Positions 1 to 6,831 of a stretch of DNA of 64,000 bases are shown here, in pieces; position 1 is the first letter of the stretch, and every line of letters starts with the position of its first letter. Made by a program: the position numbers and the translations under genes. The DNA is taken from positions 1-64,000 of the forward strand of contig UQGA01000004.1 of NCBI GenBank assembly GCA_900540495.1, read 5' to 3'. The DNA is from an uncultured Eubacteriales bacterium (GTDB lineage Bacteria; Bacillota; Clostridia; Christensenellales; CAG-138). The notes below the pieces were generated by a model. It had not been told where the DNA came from. It saw only the letters and a list, made by a program, of their open reading frames with translations, and made no database searches.

Positions 1-252
1 TTCATAAGACGGCAATTCGGTATCTCGGTTAGCAATAAATACATGGTAAAGGCATGCCGCTGCCGCAACGGTGGTAAACGCAAGTGCCATAATTACGGCA
101 GCAATCAGTACAGTTTTCAGTTTTCGCCTCAAGGCAAAGGCGCGAAAGGCGGTGTTTACTTTGTTGTCAGCCCGATAATCATAGGTGGCAGCTTCCTCAT
201 AATATTTGTTATCGACTTCGGCTATTGCTTCGGAAAACAGCTTGGCGTTCAT
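1..252 (-). CDS. N-terminal part of a membrane protein, likely anti-sigma partner (cut by window edge)
   Basis: Only the first 84 codons lie in the window. The visible part starts MNAKLFSEAIAEVD, has a charged segment of about 48 residues, then a hydrophobic stretch at about residues 52-70 (LKTVLIAAVIMALAF) that looks like one membrane helix. The ATG overlaps the stop of the sigma factor gene (ATGA), so the two are translationally coupled. A short cytoplasmic N-terminus, one helix and an outer domain, encoded just after an ECF-type sigma factor, is the usual anti-sigma arrangement. That role is inferred from context and no zinc-binding anti-sigma motif is visible. Base composition is AT-richer than the rest of the window, like the sigma gene. 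Confidence 0.6.
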   Translation of the reverse strand, partial: MNAKLFSEAIAEVDNKYYEEAATYDYRADNKVNTAFRAFALRRKLKTVLIAAVIMALAFTTVAAAACLYHVFIANRDTELPSYE

Positions 253-809
253 ACAAGCAACCCTCTTTCTATCAAATATTGTTTCATCTTCTGGCGGATT
301 AAGGTAAGTCGGACGGATACATTTTTTTCAGATATTCCTACGCGATTTGCTATGTCTGCATAGGTATCTATGTACGCATAACGGCGCATGAAAATGACAC
401 GCTCTTTTGCGGTCAGCGTGTCCAAAAATTCTTCAATGATACGGGCAAGCTCTCTGGCTCCCACTTCATCTTCCACGGTTTTCTGGTCTGCGATACAGGC
501 TTCAATTTCCTGCATGGCGATTGTGTAAATGCTGTTGCGCTTGGCGGCTTCCTTTCTCCAATAGATTTTGAGGGAAATGTTCCGAACGATTTTCACTATG
601 TAAGACAGCAGGGGATTAGGCCGTACCGGGGGAATGGCGTTCCATGCGCCCAAGTAAGCGTCATTGACACATTCCTCTGCGTCCTGTCTGTTGTTCACAA
701 TATTGTACGAGAGATTATGACAGATTTTTCCATATTTCATGTCCAGCTCCCGTATGCCCTGTTGGTCGCGCTCGAAAAACAGGTCTATAATTTTTTCATC
801 GTCTATCAT
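249..809 (-). CDS. ECF-type RNA polymerase sigma factor
   Basis: 186-residue sigma-70 family protein. The N-terminal half has the region 2 pattern (NNRQDAEECVNDAYLGAWN at about residues 38-56), which binds core polymerase and the -10 element. The C-terminal half ends with a region 4 helix-turn-helix (TYADIANRVGISEKNVSVRL). It lacks regions 1 and 3, as ECF sigma factors do. The start is preceded by GGAGG at good spacing and a TTGAAA-17-TAGTAT promoter lies just upstream. It overlaps by 4 bp with a membrane protein gene that is probably its anti-sigma factor. The target genes cannot be read from the sequence. The composition differs from the high-GC neighbours, which suggests acquisition by transfer. 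Confidence 0.85.
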   Translation of the reverse strand: MIDDEKIIDLFFERDQQGIRELDMKYGKICHNLSYNIVNNRQDAEECVNDAYLGAWNAIPPVRPNPLLSYIVKIVRNISLKIYWRKEAAKRNSIYTIAMQEIEACIADQKTVEDEVGARELARIIEEFLDTLTAKERVIFMRRYAYIDTYADIANRVGISEKNVSVRLTLIRQKMKQYLIERGLLV

Positions 810-859
810 TTCACCGCCTCCTTTCCGGCTTCACCCATGTACTACGGTTTTATCTTCAA

Positions 860-888
860 ATACTAAATGAAAGAGAATAGTTTTTCAA
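860..888 (-). promoter_or_regulatory. Promoter of the sigma factor gene
   Basis: On the minus strand, TTGAAA (888-883) and TAGTAT (865-860) are 17 bp apart, about 50 bp before the sigma factor start. It looks like a housekeeping promoter, not an ECF autoregulatory one. Confidence 0.55.
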
Positions 889-1110
889 AAAATTATACCA
901 TGCTTTTGATAAAGCCGCTTGCGGTAGCTTTCGCCGCTTCACTGGCGGGCTTTCCGACGTTCCTCGCCGTAAGGGGTGGTCAGACGGAAAGAGAAACCGG
1001 CCTTTCTCGATGTCAAACCCCATGCAGCCCGTTTCCGGGTCTGCGGTTGCCGCAGCGGCGGAGCCGCGGAGGGCGCCTGCCGCACAGAGTTTTCCATGAA
1101 TTCACAATTC
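889..1110. other. Gene-poor stretch at a composition change
   Basis: Between the sigma factor promoter and the esterase promoter there is no ORF with a ribosome site or recognisable product. Composition shifts from AT-rich (left, up to about 905) to GC-rich (right). The sequence could hold the decayed edge of an acquired segment, but no inverted repeats, attachment site or integrase are visible. Confidence 0.4.
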
Positions 1111-1113
1111 CGG

Positions 1114-1143
1114 TTAACACCGTTAGCAAAAATTTGATATACT
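1114..1143 (+). promoter_or_regulatory. Promoter of the SGNH hydrolase gene
   Basis: TTAACA (1114-1119) and TATACT (1138-1143) with 18 bp between them, 51 bp before the chosen ATG. Confidence 0.55.
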
Positions 1144-1194
1144 ATTTTTATACCGGTACGGCGACAGACCGTGCCGAACGGGAGATCGAAAGTC

Positions 1195-1929
1195 ATGTCG
1201 GACATCGCGCAACAACCGCTGGAACAGCAACGGGAACAGGAACCGAAAAAGGAAACCGTCGCCCTCTGGGGCGATTCGCTGGCCAAGGGCGTGATCTGGA
1301 ACGGGCAGCGCGGCCGCCACGCCTACGCGCAGGAGACGGCCGTGGCCGTGGCGGAGCGGGAGCTCGATATCCGCATCATCAACCGCGCCCGTTTTGGCTA
1401 CACTGCGCCGCAGGGGCTGGCGCTGATGGAAAAGGATCTGGATGGCGGCATGACGGCCGATGCGGCGGTCATTGAGTTCGGCGGCAACGACTGCAACTTT
1501 AACTGGCAGGCCATTTCGGACGATCCGGAAGCGGAGCACCAGCCCAACACGCTGCCGCACGTCTTTGCCGACACGCTCCGGCGCATGGTCACGCTGCTGC
1601 GCGAGCGCGGCATCCGGCCCATCCTCATGACGCTGCCGCCCATCGACGCGGAGAAGTATTTCCGCTTCCTCGTAGGCGACAAGCTCAACGCGGCCAACAT
1701 CCTGCGCTGGCTGGGCGACAAACAGCGCATCTACCGCTTTCAGGAGATGTACTCGCTGCTCATCGAGCGCGTGGCCCGGCAGATGCAGTGTATGCTCGTG
1801 GACCTGCGTCAGAGCTGCCTGCTGGACAGGGACATGTTCTTCATGCTCTGCGACGACGGGCTGCACCTGACCGACGAGGGACAGCGATTCATCGGCGCGC
1901 AGGTGGTCTCGCTCGTGCGGGAGGGATAG
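1195..1929 (+). CDS. SGNH/GDSL-type esterase family protein
   Basis: 244-residue SGNH hydrolase. Block I (WGDSLAKG, near residue 26) carries the catalytic serine. Block III (GGNDCNFNW) carries the oxyanion-hole Asn. Block V (DDGLHLTDEGQ) carries the catalytic Asp and His. These enzymes deacylate or hydrolyse esters on lipids, sugars or small molecules and the substrate cannot be told here. There is no signal peptide, so it is probably cytoplasmic. An in-frame GTG at 1171 would add 8 residues, but the ATG at 1195 has GGGAG ten bases upstream and is preferred. The flavodoxin gene follows after about 110 bp and may be co-transcribed. Confidence 0.8.
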   Translation: MSDIAQQPLEQQREQEPKKETVALWGDSLAKGVIWNGQRGRHAYAQETAVAVAERELDIRIINRARFGYTAPQGLALMEKDLDGGMTADAAVIEFGGNDCNFNWQAISDDPEAEHQPNTLPHVFADTLRRMVTLLRERGIRPILMTLPPIDAEKYFRFLVGDKLNAANILRWLGDKQRIYRFQEMYSLLIERVARQMQCMLVDLRQSCLLDRDMFFMLCDDGLHLTDEGQRFIGAQVVSLVREG

Positions 1930-2038
1930 CGCGCTTTCACGCGGCAGGGCCTTTCCCGTCGGCAGGCGCTGCGCAACCGGGCATTCTTCAAAACGGCGGG
2001 TTCTCGGAAGGGTTCCCCTGCAATCGGGAGGAGCGATG

Positions 2039-2521
2039 ATGAGCAAAAAACTGGTCGCCTATTTCTCGGCCGGCGGCGTTACGGCCGCGGCGGCAAAGTC
2101 GCTCGCCGAGGCAGTCGGCGCCGACATCTATGAGATCCGTCCGGCAACGCCCTACACAAAGGCCGATCTGGACTGGACGGACAGGGATTCGCGCAGCAGA
2201 AGGGAGATGCGCGATCGAACGTTTCGTCCTCCGCTGGCGGATCAACGGGCCAATATCGGCGCGTACGACGTGGTTTTTCTGGGCTTCCCGATCTGGTGCT
2301 ATGTGGCGCCTACCCTCATCCATACGTTTCTCGAGGCGTATGATTTTTCCTGCAAGACCATCGTGCCGTTTGCGACATCCGGCGGCAGCAGCCTTGGACG
2401 CACGGCCGCAGCGCTGCGGGACAGCGTGTCAGGGAATGCAACCGTCCTGGAGGGCCGGGTGCTCAATGGACGGCTGGACCGCGCCGAACTGGCCGCCTGG
2501 GCGGAGCGCTTGGGCGTTTGA
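2039..2521 (+). CDS. Flavodoxin family protein
   Basis: 160 residues with the flavodoxin fold. The N-terminal LVAYFSAGGVTAAAAKSLAE matches the phosphate-binding loop of the FMN site, although the usual T-x-T/S-G-N-T is loosely kept. Later GFPIWCYVAP and PFATSGGSSLG are the typical flavodoxin_4 segments (W and G-rich loops that contact the flavin). It likely carries electrons as an FMN protein or reduces a small substrate. Two in-frame ATGs are adjacent (2036, 2039). GGGAGG lies 7 bases before the second, which is chosen. Confidence 0.85.
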   Translation: MSKKLVAYFSAGGVTAAAAKSLAEAVGADIYEIRPATPYTKADLDWTDRDSRSRREMRDRTFRPPLADQRANIGAYDVVFLGFPIWCYVAPTLIHTFLEAYDFSCKTIVPFATSGGSSLGRTAAALRDSVSGNATVLEGRVLNGRLDRAELAAWAERLGV

Positions 2522-2593
2522 GCGCCGCACCGGCGCCGCGCATGGGGGCCTTTTGAAACGAGCGCCAGGAAAAAGGACCCTGGATGAATAAAG

Positions 2594-2626
2594 AAGAAAA
2601 GGGAGCGGGCAGACGGGCCCGCTCCC
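2594..2626 (-). terminator. Terminator after the SPFH gene
   Basis: Stem GGGAGCGGGC (2601-2610) pairs with GCCCGCTCCC (2617-2626), loop 6 nt. On the minus strand the hairpin is followed by a T-rich tail (TTTTCTTCTTT). The hairpin can also end the flavodoxin transcript from the other side, with a poorer tail. Confidence 0.7.
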
Positions 2627-2699
2627 TTCGTCTGTTTGGCCGGGGCCCCCTTTTCAGGAAGAAAAGGGACGCCCTTTCCAGGCAGGCCGGGCCGGGGAA

Positions 2700-3560
2700 T
2701 CAGGATGCGTCGTCCACCGGCAGCGGGATATCGATGAGTGTGTTCTCCCCGCCGGTCATGACGGTGGGCAGCTTGCCGTCCCACTTCTGGACGGACTGAT
2801 ACTGGAGCAGCAGCTCGGTCAGCGATTCGGTCAGGATGCGGTTGCTCTCGGCGTTGGCCTCCGCCAGGACCTTGATCTCGTTGGCCTCGGCCTCGGCGGC
2901 GATGACGCGCTTCTCCGCCTCGGTGTTGGCGATGACCAGCGCCTGCTCCTGCTCGGTGCGGGTCTTGATCAGGTTCTGTTCGGCGACCTGCTTGGCCTCG
3001 ATGGCGGCGATGTATTCCGCCGAGAAGTCCCAGTTGATGATGTTGAGCTCGTTGACATAGATGCCGTATTCGTTGAGCTTGCTGTTGAGGCCTTCGTTGA
3101 GCAGCACGCTGACCTCGACGCGAGAGCCGACCAGATCCACGGCCGTATACTGGGCGGTGACGGCCTTGAGCACCTCGTTTACCACGGGCGTGATGAGCAC
3201 GTCCTCAAAATTCGGGCCGATCTCCTTGTAGATGTTCTGGCTCTGGTCCTTGTTGACCCGGTAGTTGACCGCGAGCACGGTGGAGACCGTCTGCAAATCC
3301 TTGCTGAACGCTTCGGTGGTGACCTCAAGCTTGACGATGCGGTTGTCGATGGTCACGATCTGCTGGGCAAACGGCAGCTTGAAGTGCAGGCCTTCCTGTA
3401 AGACCACGTCGTTCACACGGCCGAACGTGAGTACGACGCCGGTGTGCCCGGCCGGGATGACGGTGAAACTCGAGCCGACGAGCGCGATCAGCGCCACCAG
3501 CACTACCGCCGCGAGAATGATCCTGCCGATGGACAGATTGCCCGCTTTGTCACGAAACAT
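2700..3560 (-). CDS. SPFH/prohibitin family membrane protein
   Basis: 286 residues. A hydrophobic segment (IILAAVVLVALIALVG, about residues 14-29) anchors the protein. The SPFH/Band 7 domain follows (TVIPAGHTGVVLTFGRV onward). Residues about 195-255 form an alanine/glutamate-rich coiled coil (EAEKRVIAAEAEANEIK) typical of prohibitin-like proteins. Members form large membrane-bound rings that organise membrane microdomains or restrain membrane proteases. No partner gene is adjacent. AGGAGG precedes the ATG. Its promoter region is shared with the divergent acetyltransferase gene through a perfect palindrome. Confidence 0.88.
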   Translation of the reverse strand: MFRDKAGNLSIGRIILAAVVLVALIALVGSSFTVIPAGHTGVVLTFGRVNDVVLQEGLHFKLPFAQQIVTIDNRIVKLEVTTEAFSKDLQTVSTVLAVNYRVNKDQSQNIYKEIGPNFEDVLITPVVNEVLKAVTAQYTAVDLVGSRVEVSVLLNEGLNSKLNEYGIYVNELNIINWDFSAEYIAAIEAKQVAEQNLIKTRTEQEQALVIANTEAEKRVIAAEAEANEIKVLAEANAESNRILTESLTELLLQYQSVQKWDGKLPTVMTGGENTLIDIPLPVDDAS

Positions 3561-3593
3561 GGGTTATCCTCCTGCGTTGTAAAAGATGGTATC

Positions 3594-3626
3594 AGTATAG
3601 CATATCGCCCGTCGATATGCTATACT
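3594..3626. promoter_or_regulatory. Palindromic divergent promoter/operator
   Basis: A perfect 14-bp inverted repeat (AGTATAGCATATCG, 3594-3607, and CGATATGCTATACT, 3613-3626) with a 5-nt centre lies between two divergent genes. Each arm carries a TATACT -10-like hexamer pointing outward, so the two promoters are mirror images. The -35 positions read TAGCAT on each strand, far from consensus, which suggests activation or competition between the promoters. This reading is inference. Confidence 0.5.
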
Positions 3627-3673
3627 TACTGTGTCGCCGCCGGGGCAGCGGGGGCGGAAGGGAGGAACGGGAA

Positions 3674-4144
3674 ATGGTACGCCGTATGGAGCCGGGAGAC
3701 CGGCAGGCCTATCTGAACATGGCCGAACGCTTTTACAGGAGCGATGCGGTATCGCATGCGGTGCCGGCGTCCTATCATGCGCGCACGTTTGACGAGCTCC
3801 TGCGCTCGGACGTCTATGTGCAGGGATATCTGCTGGAGCTGGACGGGAAGGCGGCCGGCTATGCGCTCACGTCCCGGTCATATTCGGCGGAGGCCGGCGG
3901 CATGACGCTCTGGATCGAGGAGCTGTTTGTGCTGCCGGCGTACCGGGGCCACGGGCTGGGACGCGCGTTTTTTGCGCATCTGCGCGCCCATGCGCTGCAG
4001 GATGTGGCGCGCTTAAGGCTGGAGCTGACAAACGGCAACGCGCGGGCGCGCGCGCTGTACGAGCGCGAAGGCTTCGTCCCGCTGGCCTATGAACAGATGG
4101 TGTGCGACCTTGCGCCGGCCGCGTCAAGGGAGGAAGGGGAATGA
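3674..4144 (+). CDS. GNAT family N-acetyltransferase
   Basis: 156 residues with the GNAT fold. Motif A with the acetyl-CoA pyrophosphate loop is visible (VLPAYRGHGLGRAF, about residues 83-96) and the C-terminal motif B segment (NGNARARALYEREGFVPL) is complete. It transfers an acetyl group from acetyl-CoA to an unknown amine. An upstream ATG at 3617 lies inside the palindromic promoter and has no ribosome site. ATG 3674 follows GGAGG by 8 bases and is chosen. A terminator follows. Confidence 0.85.
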   Translation: MVRRMEPGDRQAYLNMAERFYRSDAVSHAVPASYHARTFDELLRSDVYVQGYLLELDGKAAGYALTSRSYSAEAGGMTLWIEELFVLPAYRGHGLGRAFFAHLRAHALQDVARLRLELTNGNARARALYEREGFVPLAYEQMVCDLAPAASREEGE

Positions 4145-4171
4145 GGGCGCGTTTGCCGCCCGATGACAGAA

Positions 4172-4216
4172 CGCGGGGCCGGACCCCCATTTGGGGCGAT
4201 CCGACCCCGCGCTTTT
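4172..4216 (+). terminator. Terminator after the GNAT gene
   Basis: Outer stem GCGGGG (4173-4178) with CCCCGC (4205-4210) and further pairing inside (GGACCCCC with GGGGCGATCC), followed by GCTTTTG. It separates this gene from the convergent xdhD-like gene. Confidence 0.6.
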
Positions 4217-4230
4217 GCTGTTGCTGCTGG

Positions 4231-6786
4231 CTATTTCCGGCTGTACGGGGTGTCGGCAAGCGGCAGGCTGTTGCGCTCCTTCCCGTCGAAGCGGTAATAT
4301 GCCTCCGCGATGGCGGGGGCGGTGGGGATGGAGGTGATCTCCCCGATGCCGATGGCGCCGCCGGCCACGTTGAGCCCCGGCTTTTCGACGATGATCGGCT
4401 CGATATCGGGGATATTGTTCGCCCGGAACAGGCCGAGCGTGCCAAAGCGCGCCGTGGGCCGGCAGTTGTCGAGCGGATAGCGCTCGGTCAGGGCAAACCC
4501 CATGCTCATGACCACGCCGCCTTCGATTTGCCCCTCGATGGAAAGCGGATTGACGGCGCGCCCCACGTCATGCGCGGCGACAATGCGGGCCAGCCGCCCG
4601 TCCTCGCCGAGGATGGCGACCTGCGTGGCATAGCCGTAGGCTACATGGCTGACGGGGTTCGGCTTGTCGGAACCGAGCGGGTCGGTCTTGGTCAGATACT
4701 CGGCGTAAAACTCCTCGCCCTCCATGTCGTCGAGCGAGCGCCCGGCGCGCGCGGCGTTGAACAGCTCGCAGGCGCGGCGGCACGCCTCGCCGGTCAGCAG
4801 CGTCTGCCGGGAGCCGGAGCTGGTGCCGGAATCGGGGGCGGCGAAGGTGTTTACCCGGTCGTAATGAATCCGGTCGCGGGGCAGGCCGGTGTTTTCCGTG
4901 ACGATCTGCACGAGCACGGTGCCGACGCCCTGTCCCATGCAGGAGGCGGCGGTGTGGATGGCGAGCCGCCCCTGCTCCACGCACAGGCGCACGCGGCCGG
5001 TGTCCGGCACACCGACGCCCAGGCCGGCGTTCTTCAGCGCGCAGGCGATGCCCGCATAGGGCGAGGATTCGTATGCCGGGCGTACCGCCTCGAGCGTTTC
5101 GACCAGCCCGGTCGATTCATCCACGATCTGCCCGTTGGGTAGCGTTTCTCCGGGCCGGATGGCGTTGCGGTAGCGGATCTCCCATGGAGAGATGCCAAGC
5201 TTGTGGGCCATGCGGTTGAGCAGCGTTTCGATGCAAAAGCACGTCTGCGTCACGCCGAACCCGCGGAACGCGCCGGCGGGCGGATTGTTGGTGTAGTATG
5301 CCTTGCCGTCGATCTCGAAGTTTTCATAGTGGTACGGCCCGGCTGCATGCGTGCAGGCGCGCTCGAGCACCGGCCCGCCCAGCGAGGCGTACGCGCCCGT
5401 ATCGGCAATGACCTGCGCCTTGACGCCGAGGATGTTGCCCTCGTCGTCGCAGGCAAGCGTGAAGTCCATCTCCATCGGGTGGCGCTTGGGGTGAATCAGG
5501 ATGCTCTCGGCGCGCGTCAGCCGGACCTTGACCGGGCGGCGCAGCAGGTAGGCGATCAGCGCGGCGTGGTGCTGCACCGTCACGTCCTCCTTGCCGCCAA
5601 AGCCGCCGCCGACGAGCTTGTTCTCCACGCGCACCATCTCCGGCGGCAGGCCGAGCATCGGGCAGATCTCGTGCTGGGTGTCGTACACGCTCTGGTCGGA
5701 GCAGTGGATCAGCACGCCGCCGTCGTCGCACGGTTCCGCCACGGCGCACTCCGGCTCCAGGAAGGCATGCTCGGTGAACGGGGTGGAAAAATGTGCCGAA
5801 AGCACGTGCGGCGCGCGCCGGATGGCACCCTCCGCGTCGCCGCGGCATACGTGCCGGTGCGCCAGCAGGTTGCCGTCCTCGTGCAGCAGCGGCGCGCCCT
5901 CCGCCATCGATTCGGCGGCCGAGCGGACGGGGGGCAGCTCTTCGTAATCGACTTCTACGAGCGCCTTGGCCTGCTCGAGGATCTCCGGCGTTTCGGCTGC
6001 GACGAGCGCCACGGCGTCGCCGAGGTAATGGGTGATCTGGCCCACGCCGATCATCACATCCCAGTCGCGCTTGAGGTGACCGACCTTGTGCAGGCACGGG
6101 ATGTCGTCCGCCGTAAGCACGCACGCCACGCCCGGCAGCGCCTTGGCGCGCTCGGTCCGGATGGCCAGCACGCGCGCGCGCGGGTATTTGCTGCGCACGG
6201 CAGAGCCGTACAGCATGCCGGGCAGCACGATGTCGTCGGCGTATTCGCCGTAGCCCAGCACCTTTTCGCGCACGTCCAGCCGTGGCACGCGCGCGCCGAG
6301 CCGCCAGCTCGTCTCGCCCTCCGGCACGCGGCCGGCGCGCAGCACGGCGGCGGCGATGCGCACCGCCTGGATGATCTTCACATATCCGGTGCAGCGGCAG
6401 ATGTTGTTGCGCAGCGCATGGGCGATCTCCGCTTCGGAGGGGTCGGGGTTCGTGTCGAGCAGCGCCTTGGCGCAGAGCACCATGCCCGGGATGCAGAAGC
6501 CGCACTGCACCGCTCCGGCCGTGCCGAAAGCGTAAACGTACGCCTCCTTTTCAAACCCGGTCAGCCCCTCGACGGTGAGCACGTGCTTGCCCTGCAACCG
6601 GTCGGTCCGCTGGACGCAGGCTTTGACGGGCTTGCCGTCGATGAGTACGGTGCAGGTGCCGCAGGCGCCCTCGCTACACCCGTCCTTGACGGAGGTGAGG
6701 CGCAGCGTGTCGCGCAGATAGCGCAGCAGGCTCTGATTGTTTTCGACCGTTACGGTCGTCTGATTGACGGTAAAGGTAGCAGCCAT
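4231..6786 (-). CDS. xdhD: Molybdenum hydroxylase, fused [2Fe-2S] and Mo-binding domains (XdhD-like)
   Basis: 851 residues. Residues 1-150 hold two [2Fe-2S] clusters: a plant-type one (CSEGACGTC, then a fourth Cys) and a C-terminal one (CGFC and CRC in NNICRCTGY). The rest is the molybdopterin-binding domain of the xanthine dehydrogenase family, with the GGGFGGKED loop and the catalytic glutamate in GIGEI near the C-terminus. This layout matches E. coli XdhD, thought to hydroxylate purines with a selenium-containing Mo centre. Such enzymes have no selenocysteine; the selenium is bound at the cofactor. It is third in the operon ssnA-ygfK-xdhD, 45 bp after ygfK, with AAGGAGG before the ATG. The separate FAD subunit (YgfM) found between ygfK and xdhD in E. 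coli is absent. The exact substrate is inferred. Confidence 0.85.
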   Translation of the reverse strand: MAATFTVNQTTVTVENNQSLLRYLRDTLRLTSVKDGCSEGACGTCTVLIDGKPVKACVQRTDRLQGKHVLTVEGLTGFEKEAYVYAFGTAGAVQCGFCIPGMVLCAKALLDTNPDPSEAEIAHALRNNICRCTGYVKIIQAVRIAAAVLRAGRVPEGETSWRLGARVPRLDVREKVLGYGEYADDIVLPGMLYGSAVRSKYPRARVLAIRTERAKALPGVACVLTADDIPCLHKVGHLKRDWDVMIGVGQITHYLGDAVALVAAETPEILEQAKALVEVDYEELPPVRSAAESMAEGAPLLHEDGNLLAHRHVCRGDAEGAIRRAPHVLSAHFSTPFTEHAFLEPECAVAEPCDDGGVLIHCSDQSVYDTQHEICPMLGLPPEMVRVENKLVGGGFGGKEDVTVQHHAALIAYLLRRPVKVRLTRAESILIHPKRHPMEMDFTLACDDEGNILGVKAQVIADTGAYASLGGPVLERACTHAAGPYHYENFEIDGKAYYTNNPPAGAFRGFGVTQTCFCIETLLNRMAHKLGISPWEIRYRNAIRPGETLPNGQIVDESTGLVETLEAVRPAYESSPYAGIACALKNAGLGVGVPDTGRVRLCVEQGRLAIHTAASCMGQGVGTVLVQIVTENTGLPRDRIHYDRVNTFAAPDSGTSSGSRQTLLTGEACRRACELFNAARAGRSLDDMEGEEFYAEYLTKTDPLGSDKPNPVSHVAYGYATQVAILGEDGRLARIVAAHDVGRAVNPLSIEGQIEGGVVMSMGFALTERYPLDNCRPTARFGTLGLFRANNIPDIEPIIVEKPGLNVAGGAIGIGEITSIPTAPAIAEAYYRFDGKERNSLPLADTPYSRK

Positions 6787-6831
6787 GGGGCGCCTCCTTG
6801 TCGTAATGAACGCGGCTGAGCGGCCGCCGGG

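Noticed and set aside
867..1475. Plus-strand frame across the region before the esterase
   Set aside because: It begins in the sigma factor promoter, has no ribosome site, has Arg/Pro-rich low-complexity translation and overlaps the real SGNH gene in another frame.
4231..6786. Selenocysteine (in-frame TGA) in the selenium-type hydroxylase
   Set aside because: The frame has no internal stop. Selenium in this family is bound as a labile cofactor atom, not as selenocysteine.
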